Made by a program: the position numbers and the translations under genes
DNA from: Oscillospiraceae bacterium
GTDB lineage: Bacteria > Bacillota > Clostridia > Oscillospirales > Oscillospiraceae
Direction of reading: 5' to 3'
Length of the DNA: 37,698 nt
NCBI GenBank assembly: GCA_017458825.1
Contig: JAFSZX010000011.1
Location: forward strand, 1 to 37,698
Notes under the pieces: model-generated
Told to the model about the DNA's origin: nothing
The model's input: the letters and a program-made list of their open reading frames with translations, nothing else
Database searches by the model: none
Shown here: one piece after another, positions 1-8,392 of the stretch
Position numbering within the stretch: position 1 is the stretch's first letter
How the letters are laid out: each line of letters opens with the position of its first letter

Positions 1-10
1 TGATTGGAAA

Positions 11-289
11 AAACGGCAGTGTCGCCATTGCGGCGGCACTGCCGTTTGAGACTGTCAAAAAACGGCAAAGCCGTTTTTTGACAAAAGGGTTGCAGCCTAC
101 TGCGCGCACTCATGGTGCGCCAGTGGCGCACAATTCGCACACTTCGTAGTCTGATCGGTGTCATTTGCCACGTACACGCCGCGGCAAATGACAATTTAAT
201 ATCTTCGCGCCGTGCGCGGCGCGAAAGTAAGCGAGGCTTTTTTGACAAGCTGAAACGGCAGTGTCGCCATTGCGGCGGCACTGCCGTTT
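11..289. repeat. Composite hairpin-rich intergenic element (MITE-like or structured repeat)
   Basis: A perfect 37-bp sequence occurs twice in direct orientation (11-47 and 253-289). Each copy is itself a 16-bp stem with a 5-nt loop. Between them lies a 195-bp segment (53-247) bounded by a 10-bp inverted repeat, TGTCAAAAAA at 53-62 and TTTTTTGACA at 238-247. Inside are four more perfect inverted repeats: 53-66/70-83, 115-122/124-131, 159-169/183-193 and 204-212/217-225. No credible gene or target-site duplication is seen. The arrangement resembles a small non-autonomous mobile repeat or a structured RNA; neither is proven from this one copy. Confidence 0.6.
53..83. repeat. 14-bp perfect inverted repeat
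   Basis: Arms 53-66 and 70-83 are exact reverse complements with a 3-nt AAA loop. The right arm contains six T residues, so it could end transcription from the left, but it also forms the left terminus of the 195-bp hairpin-rich segment. Confidence 0.6.
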
Positions 290-381
290 CATTTTGCGTT
301 TATCCGTGGAAACGCCGGATCGTTGCACAATGAAAAACGCTGCCGGATCGCGGCAGAAAGTGTCAGATTTTTTTCGGAAAA

Positions 382-411
382 TTGACAGACACTTTACAGG
401 TGTGGTATACT
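382..411 (+). promoter_or_regulatory. Promoter of the transglutaminase-like gene
   Basis: TTGACA (382-387) and TATACT (406-411) are separated by 18 nt, with a TGG extension just before the -10 (403-405). The predicted transcript starts near 418 and has a leader of about 68 nt before the ATG at 486. Confidence 0.7.
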
Positions 412-485
412 GTAAAGGAAACAGATCGGTATCTAACGGATCGGATCGTTACAGGATCAGGAGCAAAAAACGGAGGTATCACGGA

Positions 486-2420
486 ATGAAAAAACGCATA
501 GCGGCCGCGCTGGTGTGCCTGGTCATGCTGGCAAGTCTGATCCCGGCGGTAGCGCAGGGCAATACCATCAACCGGCTTACCGGCAGGGAACTGTCGATCT
601 ATCAGGCGCTGGAGGCGCAGATCATGGATGTTGCCGCCGGTGTGCAGACCAGTACGGAGTTCATTTTGCCATCGTCCGCCGTCCCGATGGATCAGGCCGG
701 TTATTCGGCGGAGGAACTGGGCGTGAACGCCGTGGTGGAAGACGATATGGTGACGGAAGATGCCGTAAACGCCATGATCCAACTGGTGACGTTTGACTTT
801 TCCGCCATTGTGCAGACGCTGATGGCGTCTCACCCGTTTGAGATGTACTGGTACGATAAAAGCGGGGCAGTCGAGGTCTATTTCGGCATCAGCGCGTATG
901 ACGAGGGCAACGGCTGGATGGCGTGTCTGGATGAGGACGAGGCGCTGGTGCTCTGTTTGCCGGTAGCGGAGGAATATGCCTCCGATACCTATGAGACCGA
1001 CTTTACCAAGACCGTCGCGGCATGGGCGGTTCGCGCCACACCGCAGGAGATCGTGGACGCGAACGTCAACCGCTCGGATTATGAGAAATTAGAGGCGTAC
1101 CGCGCCGCCCTGTGCGCGATGGTGAAGTATAACAGTGTCGCCGCCGTTGAAGGCAGTATGCCTTACGGAAATCCGTGGCAGCCGATCTGGGTATTTGACA
1201 ATGACGACGATACCGACGTAGTGTGCGAAGGGTATGCCAAAGCGTTCCAGTACCTGTGCGATCTGACCGATTTCACCAGTGACGCCGTACGCTGTTATAC
1301 CGTATCCGGCGAGTCAAACGGCGGCGGACACATGTGGAACATCGTAACGATGGACGATGGCGCCAACTATCTGGTAGACGTGACCAACTGCGACGAAGGG
1401 ATGGCAGGCGCGGACGATGAGCTGTTCCTGAAGGGGTACGCGACGCTGGAGGAAGACGGCACGTACGTGTTCACCTGCTTGGATCAGTATACCGTTACGT
1501 ATCACTATGATGACGGTATGTATCTCCTCTATACCGCCGAGGAGCTTTCGCTCTCCGATACGGATTATGAGGTCCCTGCGCGGCCTGTGCTGAAGGCGGC
1601 GGCTATGACGCTTTCCGACGGGATCGGCTTGCATTTCTACGTGGACTTTGGCACCCTGCCGTCCGAAGGGGCGCAGATGAGCTTCATCTGGGGCAACCGG
1701 AAAACGGCGGAAGATGAGCCTCAGCTTTTGACAAGCGGCGACTATGCCGGCGACTACCGCTTTACCTGCCCCTTGAGCGCCAAGGAGCTGGGCGACACGG
1801 TGACGGCGATACTGTGCCTGGGGAACGGTGAGATCGTCGCCAAGTACAAGTATTCCGGCGACCAGTACCTTACCGCCCTGATCGCAAGCACGTCTTTTGC
1901 CTCTGAAACCAGCAAGCTGGCGCGGGCGGTCCGCACTTACGGCGCGGCGGCACGATACTATTTCCTGGGCGGCGAGAACGTGTCCGTAACGAACGTGACC
2001 GAAGTGGCGGCGACCTATCTGACGCCCGGCGCCACCCTTGCCGACGGCGACATCTCTTTCTACGGAAAGAGCCTGCTGGCAAAGGATACGCTGAAACTGC
2101 GGCTCTATTTCGCCGCGCCGTTCCAGCCGGCGGTAGAGGTCAAGATCGGCGGCGCGGACAAGGCGTATACCATCCAGCCGGCGGGAGAGGGCTATTACGC
2201 GGTGGATATCTCCGTGATGCCCGCCGAGCTGACGAAGGGGTTTGACGTAAGCGTGACCGGAACTGCCATCCAGTTTTCCGTCGGTGTGAACGACTATATT
2301 GCCACGGCGCTGGCAAATAACACGGATGCGGCGCTTCGGAAGCTGGTGTGCGCCATCTATCATTACGGCGTCGCCGCGCAGCCCGGAACGCAGACAGAGA
2401 CCTGGGGACCCCTTTACTGA
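486..2420 (+). CDS. Secreted transglutaminase-like protein with two related C-terminal modules
   Basis: The protein has 644 residues. The ATG at 486 is chosen because GGAGGT sits 8 nt upstream and a signal peptide follows directly (MKKRIAAALVCLVMLASLIP, then AVAQG). Residues about 235-310 carry the transglutaminase-like triad: Cys247 (VCEGYAKAF), His282 (GGGHMWN) and Asp298 (LVDVTNCD). Such domains in secreted bacterial proteins act as proteases or transamidases on surface peptides; the substrate here is unknown. The C-terminal half holds two similar units (about 365-497 and 513-634), each beta-rich and ending in a helical segment, with YGAAARYYF in the first and YGVAAQ in the second. No LPXTG or transmembrane anchor is seen at the C terminus, so the product is probably released or held non-covalently. 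It is transcribed alone, between its own promoter and a terminator. Confidence 0.8.
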   Translation: MKKRIAAALVCLVMLASLIPAVAQGNTINRLTGRELSIYQALEAQIMDVAAGVQTSTEFILPSSAVPMDQAGYSAEELGVNAVVEDDMVTEDAVNAMIQLVTFDFSAIVQTLMASHPFEMYWYDKSGAVEVYFGISAYDEGNGWMACLDEDEALVLCLPVAEEYASDTYETDFTKTVAAWAVRATPQEIVDANVNRSDYEKLEAYRAALCAMVKYNSVAAVEGSMPYGNPWQPIWVFDNDDDTDVVCEGYAKAFQYLCDLTDFTSDAVRCYTVSGESNGGGHMWNIVTMDDGANYLVDVTNCDEGMAGADDELFLKGYATLEEDGTYVFTCLDQYTVTYHYDDGMYLLYTAEELSLSDTDYEVPARPVLKAAAMTLSDGIGLHFYVDFGTLPSEGAQMSFIWGNRKTAEDEPQLLTSGDYAGDYRFTCPLSAKELGDTVTAILCLGNGEIVAKYKYSGDQYLTALIASTSFASETSKLARAVRTYGAAARYYFLGGENVSVTNVTEVAATYLTPGATLADGDISFYGKSLLAKDTLKLRLYFAAPFQPAVEVKIGGADKAYTIQPAGEGYYAVDISVMPAELTKGFDVSVTGTAIQFSVGVNDYIATALANNTDAALRKLVCAIYHYGVAAQPGTQTETWGPLY

Positions 2421-2441
2421 TACCGTATGATATAAATGATC

Positions 2442-2478
2442 AAAAGGCGATCGCTTGGCATAGCGGTCGCCTTTTTTT
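2442..2478 (+). terminator. Rho-independent terminator
   Basis: An 11-bp stem (2445-2455/2462-2472, one G-U pair) with a 6-nt loop is followed by a run of T. It closes the transglutaminase-like gene. Confidence 0.85.
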
Positions 2479-2492
2479 CTGCGCGCAGGCAG

Positions 2493-2522
2493 TTGCGCGG
2501 GGGAGTGAGTGTGTGGTATAAT
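2493..2522 (+). promoter_or_regulatory. Promoter of the ABC transporter operon
   Basis: A consensus TATAAT (2517-2522) preceded by TGG forms an extended -10. A weak -35 (TTGCGC, 2493-2498) lies 18 nt upstream. It lies just after the preceding terminator and 38 nt before the ATG at 2561. Confidence 0.65.
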
Positions 2523-2560
2523 CGTGGCGAATTTGTATCACTGAGCGGCAGGGAGGCAAT

Positions 2561-4309
2561 ATGGAACACGCTGGAACAAAAAAACAACCGTTGCTGGGCA
2601 GATTTCTGTCCTATTTTGCAAAGCACAGAGGTCTTTTCCTGCTGGACATTACCTGTGCCTTTTTGATCGCGCTGATCGATCTGGCGTTTCCGCTGATCTC
2701 ACGTCAGGCGATGTACACGTGGCTCCCCGATCAGGCATACGCGCTGTTTTTTGCGGCGATGGGGGCAGTGGTGCTGGGCTTTTTACTGCGGGCGTTTCTC
2801 TATTTTGTGGTAGGCTACTGGGGTCACGTTTTCGGGATCCGCGTAGAGGCGGATATCCGGCGCGATCTGTTCTCCCATATGCAGACGCTGGGCTTTGATT
2901 TCTATGACCGAAACCGTACCGGACAGTTGATGAGCCGTCTGACCACAGATCTTTTTGAGGTAACGGAGCTGGCGCACCACGGACCGGAGGACGTGCTCAT
3001 TTCAACGGTTACCATCATCGGCGCGCTGATCGTCATGTTCACGATCCGTTGGGAACTGGCGCTGGTGGTAGCGTGTATGATTCCGATACTGCTGGTGGTG
3101 GTGATGTACCGTCGGCGGCAAATGAGCCGCGCCTCCGTTACCGCCAAGGCGAAGATCGGCGTTATCAACGCCCAGATCGAGTCCAGCTTAAGCGGCGTCC
3201 GCACCACCAAAGCCTTTGCCAACGAGGCATGTCAGCAGCGATCCTTTGATGAGGCGAACGAGGTGTTCAAAACCGCCAAGCGCGGTTTCCACAGGGAGAT
3301 GGGTCTGTTTTTCGCCAGCATGGAGTTTTTTATCAACATCCTCTCGGTGGCGGTGATCGCCGTGGGCGGCTGGCTCATCATGCAAGGCCGCATGAATTAT
3401 ATCGACCTCATCACCTTTACCCTGTACGTCACCGCTTTCGTCAATCCCGTGCGGAAGCTCTCAAACTTCGCGGAGCTCTTTTCCAACGGCTTTGCCGGAT
3501 TGCACCGTTTTGCCGAGCTCATGGATACGGAGCCCGCCATTCAGGACGCGCCGGACGCGCGTGAGCTGAAAGACGTGGCGGGCAAGGTGGAGGTAGATCA
3601 CGTCTCCTTTACCTATGACGGCGCGCTGGAAGTACTGCACGACGTGTCGATCACGGTGTCGCCGGGCGAAACCGTTGCCATCGTGGGACCCAGCGGCGGC
3701 GGCAAGAGTACGCTCTGCCAGCTCCTGCCCCGGTTTTACGACGTAAGCGCCGGCTCCATACGTATTGACGGCGTAGACGTGCGCCGGTTCCGGCAGGATT
3801 CCCTGCGCCGCAGTATCGGTATCGTCCAGCAGGACGTGTTCCTTTTTGCCGACACGGTGCGTGAGAACATCCGCTACGGCCGCCCTGACGCCACCGATGA
3901 GGAGGTCGCCGCCGCCGCGAAGCGGGCGGAGATCTACGAGGACATTCTGGCGATGCCCCAGGGGTTTGACACCTATGTAGGCGAGCGGGGCGTATTGCTC
4001 TCCGGCGGGCAGAAACAGCGTCTGGCGATTGCCCGCATCTTTTTGAAAGATCCGCCCATCTTGATTTTGGATGAGGCGACCTCCGCGCTGGACAGTGTGA
4101 CGGAAAGCCGCATCCAGCACGCCTTTGACGAGCTGGCGGAAGGTCGCACCACGCTGATCATTGCTCATCGGTTGAGCACCATTCGCCGCGCCGGACGAAT
4201 TCTGGTGGTGCAGGACGGTGTGATCGCCGAGTCCGGCACCCATGAAGAGCTGCTGGCGCAGGGCGGTGTGTACGCGAAGCTGTACCGCACGCAGAATCTG
4301 GGGGCGTAG
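2561..4309 (+). CDS. ABC transporter, fused permease and ATPase (exporter type)
   Basis: This 582-residue protein is a half-transporter of the MdlB/MsbA-like exporter class. Residues 1-310 form a six-helix membrane domain and about 335-582 the ATPase. The Walker A motif GPSGGGKST lies near residue 375, the signature LSGGQKQR near 479, Walker B ILILDEATSALD near 500 and the H-loop AHRLST shortly after. It would act as a homodimer or with a partner encoded elsewhere, since no second half-transporter is adjacent. The substrate (lipid, peptide or drug) cannot be told. GGGAGG lies 4 nt before the ATG. ylmH follows 2 nt after the stop, so the two are probably translationally coupled. Confidence 0.9.
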   Translation: MEHAGTKKQPLLGRFLSYFAKHRGLFLLDITCAFLIALIDLAFPLISRQAMYTWLPDQAYALFFAAMGAVVLGFLLRAFLYFVVGYWGHVFGIRVEADIRRDLFSHMQTLGFDFYDRNRTGQLMSRLTTDLFEVTELAHHGPEDVLISTVTIIGALIVMFTIRWELALVVACMIPILLVVVMYRRRQMSRASVTAKAKIGVINAQIESSLSGVRTTKAFANEACQQRSFDEANEVFKTAKRGFHREMGLFFASMEFFINILSVAVIAVGGWLIMQGRMNYIDLITFTLYVTAFVNPVRKLSNFAELFSNGFAGLHRFAELMDTEPAIQDAPDARELKDVAGKVEVDHVSFTYDGALEVLHDVSITVSPGETVAIVGPSGGGKSTLCQLLPRFYDVSAGSIRIDGVDVRRFRQDSLRRSIGIVQQDVFLFADTVRENIRYGRPDATDEEVAAAAKRAEIYEDILAMPQGFDTYVGERGVLLSGGQKQRLAIARIFLKDPPILILDEATSALDSVTESRIQHAFDELAEGRTTLIIAHRLSTIRRAGRILVVQDGVIAESGTHEELLAQGGVYAKLYRTQNLGA

Positions 4310-4311
4310 GG

Positions 4312-5100
4312 ATGGAAAAGCGTTTGCTGTTGGACCGGATCGCCTCCGATGAAGAGGAACGGTTGCTATTAGGCAGTGTGATGGATAAATATGAGCGTTG
4401 CCGTCGGCGTAACGTGCCGGTTACCACAGCGTTTCTCTCCCTTGCACAGCAATCGTCGGTTCGCCGCCTGTTGCAGAGTTTAGGCGCGCCGGAGGATAGC
4501 GCCGTGTTCTACGGCGGGTACGACGGCGCCGAGCGGCGGCAGGCGCATTTCCTGCCGGAATGGCAATCAGAGCCGGACAGGGACGCTGTGGTGTGCCTGC
4601 GTGCCTCTTTCTATGAGCCGGGCGCCCTGACGCATCGGGACGTTCTGGGCAGTTTAATGGGAATGGGATTGACGCGCCGGAGTATTGGGGATATACTGGT
4701 TGCAGAAAAAAGCGCGGATATATTCGTATGTGCCGCGGCGGCGGAGGCACTGCTCCGTGAATGGAACAGCGCCGGGCGCGTCGCCTTGCAGGTGCGCGCC
4801 GTTGCGCCGGAGGAGGTGTCGGTGCCGCCTCAACGGACGAAAGAACTGCGTGATACGGTGGCGTCACTGCGGCTGGACAGCGTGCTGTCGGTGGGTTTTT
4901 CCGTATCGCGTGGAAAGGCGGCGGAAGCGGTGGCGCGCGGTCGCGTGCAGGTGAACGGAAGCGAGTGTCTCAAGCCGGACAGGCAGGTAGCGACCGGAGA
5001 CGTATTGAGCGTACGGGGTCTTGGGAAATGCCGTCTTTCCTGTGTAGGCGGCAAAACGAAAAAGGACCGCGTTTTTATTACCGTGGAACGGTATTTGTAG
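4312..5100 (+). CDS. ylmH: YlmH-like S4-domain RNA-binding protein
   Basis: The 262-residue length and layout match YlmH of Firmicutes. An N-terminal alpha/beta region with the conserved EERLLLGSVMDKYERC helix is followed by a YlmH core and a C-terminal S4 domain (about 181-240: LRLDSVLSVGFSVSRGKAAE, then VARGRVQVNG). YlmH proteins bind 50S subunits carrying peptidyl-tRNA and have been linked to ribosome quality control and, by gene neighbourhood, to cell division. Here the usual sep/divIVA division neighbours are absent; the gene sits 2 nt after an ABC exporter and 19 nt before an XpaC-like gene. The product assignment is firm; the biological role in this organism is inferred. Confidence 0.88.
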   Translation: MEKRLLLDRIASDEEERLLLGSVMDKYERCRRRNVPVTTAFLSLAQQSSVRRLLQSLGAPEDSAVFYGGYDGAERRQAHFLPEWQSEPDRDAVVCLRASFYEPGALTHRDVLGSLMGMGLTRRSIGDILVAEKSADIFVCAAAAEALLREWNSAGRVALQVRAVAPEEVSVPPQRTKELRDTVASLRLDSVLSVGFSVSRGKAAEAVARGRVQVNGSECLKPDRQVATGDVLSVRGLGKCRLSCVGGKTKKDRVFITVERYL

Positions 5101-5119
5101 GGAAAGGAGGAGCACAGCC

Positions 5120-6286
5120 GTGGAGTATCACTATTACAACGGGAATATGCAAACACCCGATCCGAATCGCAAATCCGGCGGCGGTGATTCCATCTCATGG
5201 GTCTTGATCGCCCTGCTGTTCCTTTTCGGGATCTGGCCGGTAGGACTGGTTTTGCTGATGATAAAGCTCTTTGGCAGTTCCTCCGGAAAGAAAGCGGCGG
5301 CGCGTCAACGGCAGGCGTCGGAAGCGCCGCAGGTGAGTAAAGCCACCGAAGCGGTCAAAAACGTGACAAAAACGCCCCAATACGGCGAAAAAGGCGCGAA
5401 AGCCATGCGTATTGTGGGAATTGTGCTGACCATTATGGGCGCGTTGGCGCTTCTGACGGGGATCGGCGAGGTGCTCAATTCCGGGGATATGTTGCGCGAG
5501 GCGCTGGAGACGCTCTCCTATCCGCTGGGCTTTTTGGCCGGCGGAATCGGCTTGCTGGCAGGCACGTGGAGCATGAAGCGCCGCGCCCGGCGTTTTGAAA
5601 AGTATCTCAGGGCGGCAGGCAAGATGGAGTCGGTGCCGATCGACTTTCTGGCGACGGCGGCGGAGGTATCCGAGCGCAAGGCGGAGCAGGATCTGGAGAT
5701 CATGGTGGAAAAAGGTCTATGGGGTGACAGCGCCTATGTGGACAATAGCCACGATATGCTCTTTCGCACCCAGCGCGCGGCGGCGGATTATTTTGCCGCC
5801 CGGGAGAAGGCGAAGCCGCCGGTGCAGGCGGAGGAGGGGTTTTCCGGCATGCTCCGCAACATTCGCCGCGCCAATGACCGGATCGCCGATCCGGTGCTCT
5901 CCCAAAAGATCGACCGTCTGGAGGAGCTGACCGGACGGATCTGTAAGGCGGTGGAGGAGAACCCCGCCAAGCGGGAAAAGGCGAGCACGTTTTTCAACTA
6001 TTTCCTGCCTACCACCCAGAAACTACTGGACAGCTACGCCGATTTTGAGGAGGCGGGCGTCAGCGGCGCCAATTTGAGCGAGGCAAAGGCGAAGATCGAA
6101 AAGACCATGGACAACATTGTGGCGGGTTTTGAACACCAGCTGGATGAGCTGTACCGTCTGGACGCCATGGATGTAGACAGCGATATCCGCGTAATGGAGA
6201 GCATGCTCCGCCGTGAAAACAGCTCCGTGGAGGCGGATTTCGGTCTGGGCGGTACCGCCGTGCAGGAGAATTGGGAACAGGAATAG
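5120..6286 (+). CDS. Membrane protein with XpaC-like C-terminal domain
   Basis: The protein has 388 residues and a GTG start, chosen because AAAGGAGG ends 9 nt upstream. There are three hydrophobic segments: about 30-52, 94-115 and 134-152. Residues about 155-210 look like a small winged-helix unit (YLRAAGKMESVPIDFLATAA, then EVSERKAEQDL). The C-terminal 120 residues match the family annotated as 5-bromo-4-chloroindolyl phosphate hydrolysis protein (XpaC), with FFNYFLPTTQKLLDSY and a helical tail. The family's enzymatic name is historical and its function is not settled. XpaC genes often adjoin telA, which is missing here. It is the last gene of the operon that begins at 2561. Confidence 0.75.
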   Translation: MEYHYYNGNMQTPDPNRKSGGGDSISWVLIALLFLFGIWPVGLVLLMIKLFGSSSGKKAAARQRQASEAPQVSKATEAVKNVTKTPQYGEKGAKAMRIVGIVLTIMGALALLTGIGEVLNSGDMLREALETLSYPLGFLAGGIGLLAGTWSMKRRARRFEKYLRAAGKMESVPIDFLATAAEVSERKAEQDLEIMVEKGLWGDSAYVDNSHDMLFRTQRAAADYFAAREKAKPPVQAEEGFSGMLRNIRRANDRIADPVLSQKIDRLEELTGRICKAVEENPAKREKASTFFNYFLPTTQKLLDSYADFEEAGVSGANLSEAKAKIEKTMDNIVAGFEHQLDELYRLDAMDVDSDIRVMESMLRRENSSVEADFGLGGTAVQENWEQE

Positions 6287-6301
6287 CCATAGATAATACC
6301 G

Positions 6302-6337
6302 TGACCGCAGTAGAGCTGAAAGGCTTTACTGCGGTCA
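6302..6337 (+). terminator. Probable weak terminator hairpin
   Basis: A 15-bp stem (6302-6316/6323-6337, one G-U pair) with a 6-nt loop stands 16 nt after the XpaC-like stop. It lacks a solid T run, only the A/T-rich ATTGATACATATTTAAT following, so termination may be partial. Confidence 0.55.
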
Positions 6338-6362
6338 TTGATACATATTTAATATAAAATGC

Positions 6363-6391
6363 TTGCAAAAAGGAAAAAAATACGCTACAAT
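6363..6391 (+). promoter_or_regulatory. Promoter of the rRNA methyltransferase-dprA-topA operon
   Basis: TTGCAA (6363-6368) and TACAAT (6386-6391) are spaced by 17 nt in A-rich DNA, about 30 nt upstream of the ATG at 6423. Confidence 0.7.
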
Positions 6392-6422
6392 GCCAAACAG
6401 TATATTGTGGGGAGGTGTGAAC

Positions 6423-7181
6423 ATGCCGGAGAGGATCACCAGCCGCGCCAATCCGCTGATCGGTGAGATACGCCGTCTGGCAGGCTCCGCCGCCTTTCGG
6501 CGTGAACAGGGCCGCATGGTGTGCGACAGCCCCAAGCTGTTGGAAGAGGCGTGTAGATGGCGCGTGCCGTTGGAAACGGTGCTCTATACCGACGGCATTG
6601 TTTTGCCACCGCTGCCGGAGTCTTGCCGTCTTGTATCGGTGCCGGAAGATCTGATGGCGTATGCGTCCCCTATGAAAACACCCCAGGGCGTTCTCTTCAC
6701 CTGCCGGATCGAGGTATCGCCTCTGCCGGAGGTGCTGACCGGCCGGCGCTATGTGGTGCTGGACGGCGTGCAGGACCCCGGTAACGTGGGCACGGTGCTT
6801 CGCACGCTGGACGCGTTTGACGGCGACGGACTGTTGCTTCTGTCCGGTTGTGCCGACCCGTACAGCCCCAAGGCGGTGCGCTCGTCTATGGGCGCGGTGT
6901 TCCGCCGGCAGATCTGGAACTGCGGGGTAGAGGAGCTGGCGTCGCGGCTTCGGCAAAGCGAACTGCCGCTTTACGGCGCGGCACTGCGGCAGGACACGGT
7001 GGACGTGCGGAGCGTGGCGCTGGGGCGCAGCCTGATCGCTATCGGCTCGGAAGGCCGCGGTTTGAGCGACGCGGTGCTGGCGCTATGCCACAAAACGGTG
7101 CGGATTCCCATGAGTGAACGGTGCGAATCCCTGAACGCGGCGGCGGCGGCTGCCGTACTGTTGTGGGAGGCATATCGATAA
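6423..7181 (+). CDS. TrmH/SpoU-family RNA 2'-O-ribose methyltransferase
   Basis: The 252-residue protein transfers a methyl group from SAM to a ribose 2'-OH in rRNA or tRNA; the target is not identifiable. The ATG at 6423 has GGAGGT 6 nt upstream. The N-terminal substrate-binding part (about 1-95) begins ITSRANPLIGEIRRLAGSAA, typical of the family. The C-terminal SPOUT knot carries the three motifs: LDGVQDPGNVGTVLRTLDAF, IAIGSEGRGLSDAV, and IPMSERCESLNAAAAAAVLL. It leads an operon with dprA 18 nt downstream. TrmH-family rRNA methyltransferases commonly lie near pheS in Firmicutes, which is not the case here. Confidence 0.9.
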   Translation: MPERITSRANPLIGEIRRLAGSAAFRREQGRMVCDSPKLLEEACRWRVPLETVLYTDGIVLPPLPESCRLVSVPEDLMAYASPMKTPQGVLFTCRIEVSPLPEVLTGRRYVVLDGVQDPGNVGTVLRTLDAFDGDGLLLLSGCADPYSPKAVRSSMGAVFRRQIWNCGVEELASRLRQSELPLYGAALRQDTVDVRSVALGRSLIAIGSEGRGLSDAVLALCHKTVRIPMSERCESLNAAAAAAVLLWEAYR

Positions 7182-7199
7182 AAAGGGGTGATAAGACCC

Positions 7200-8387
7200 G
7201 TGGCAGCTTTGAAATACTGGATCTGGTTGACAACGCTGTCGGGATTGACCAACCGGAGTAAACTGCTTCTTCTGGCACATTTCCATACGCCGGAGGACGT
7301 ATATTACGCTGACATGGACGAGATTACCGCCGTGCTGATGGATCGCCGTCAGGCGTCTTGCGTAGCGGATCATTCCTTCCGCCGGACCGAGCAGGTGCTG
7401 GAATCGTGCAGTCGAACCGACAGCTTTGTGCTGACGATGGACGACGCCGCGTATCCGGTGCGTCTTAAGAATATATTCGATCCACCGCTTGTCCTTTACG
7501 GGAAAGGCTCCTTGCCGCTTTTTGACGAGGAACTGGCGGTAGCGGTGGTAGGCACTCGCAGTGCCACACCCTACGGACTTCATGCCGCCGAGGATCTGGC
7601 GTGTCAGTTGGCAGCCTCCGGCGCGCTGGTGGTGTCGGGTCTTGCCAAGGGGATCGACGCGGCGGCGCATCGCGGCGCGTTGCGTGCCGGCGGGTTCACC
7701 GCCGCCGTACTGGGATGCGGCGTGGACGTGGTCTATCCGCCGGAGAACCGTCGGCTCTACGAAGATATTGCCGCCACAGGCGTTATCCTTTCCGAGTATC
7801 CGCCCGGCACGGCGGCGGACAGATGGCATTTTCCACAGCGCAACCGCATCATCAGCGGCCTGGGTCTTGCCGCGCTGGTGGTGGAAGCGCCGCGGCACAG
7901 CGGCGCGCTGATCACCGCGTCTACGGCGCTGGAGCAGGGGAGGGACGTGTTTGCCGTCCCGGGGCCGATCCACGCGCCCAACAGCTTCGGCTGTCACCAA
8001 CTGATCCGCGGCGGCGCCGGTCTTGTCAGTTGCGCATGGGATATATTGGAAGAATATGAAGCGCGGTTTCCCCATAAGCTCCGCATAAGAAAAACCGCGC
8101 CTGTACAGGATATCGCGGAGCAGGCGGTACCCGGCGAGGCGACGCCGATCGGTGATATTCCCCGTTTGGACGCGGCGCGTTATCAATCGCTCCATGAGAA
8201 CGAGCGCCGTGTGCTGGCGTGTCTTGCAACGGACCGTCCCCGTCTGACGGACGACGTGGCGGAGGCGGCGGAACTGCCGGTGCATCAAGTACTGTCGGCA
8301 CTTACCGTATTGGAGATCGAAGGAATGATCCGCAGTAGCGGACCGCGTAACTTTGTGCGGCTGGTCAAGCTGCCGGAGGAGGAGTAA
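7200..8387 (+). CDS. dprA: DNA-processing protein DprA
   Basis: DprA binds incoming single-stranded DNA and loads RecA during natural transformation. The GTG at 7200 is preferred (395 residues, beginning with AALKYWIWLTTLSGL after the start) because AAAGGGGTG lies about 9 nt upstream; an in-frame GTG at 7188 lacks room for a binding site. The Rossmann-like core is clear: AVVGTRSATPYGLHAA, SGLAKGIDAAAHRGAL, LGCGVDVVYPPENRRLY and FPQRNRIISGLGLAALVVEA. The C-terminal end (about 320-395) has a winged-helix appearance, with LTDDVAEAAELPVHQVLSAL. The dprA-topA-trmFO order is a conserved Firmicute cluster. DprA is widespread in bacteria, so it does not by itself prove competence. Confidence 0.95.
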   Translation: MAALKYWIWLTTLSGLTNRSKLLLLAHFHTPEDVYYADMDEITAVLMDRRQASCVADHSFRRTEQVLESCSRTDSFVLTMDDAAYPVRLKNIFDPPLVLYGKGSLPLFDEELAVAVVGTRSATPYGLHAAEDLACQLAASGALVVSGLAKGIDAAAHRGALRAGGFTAAVLGCGVDVVYPPENRRLYEDIAATGVILSEYPPGTAADRWHFPQRNRIISGLGLAALVVEAPRHSGALITASTALEQGRDVFAVPGPIHAPNSFGCHQLIRGGAGLVSCAWDILEEYEARFPHKLRIRKTAPVQDIAEQAVPGEATPIGDIPRLDAARYQSLHENERRVLACLATDRPRLTDDVAEAAELPVHQVLSALTVLEIEGMIRSSGPRNFVRLVKLPEEE

Positions 8388-8392
8388 AGAGT

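Noticed and set aside
112-333. Small basic open frame of 73 codons in the 5' region
   Set aside because: It lies inside the hairpin-rich repeat, has no convincing ribosome binding site, and its basic composition follows from the palindromes.
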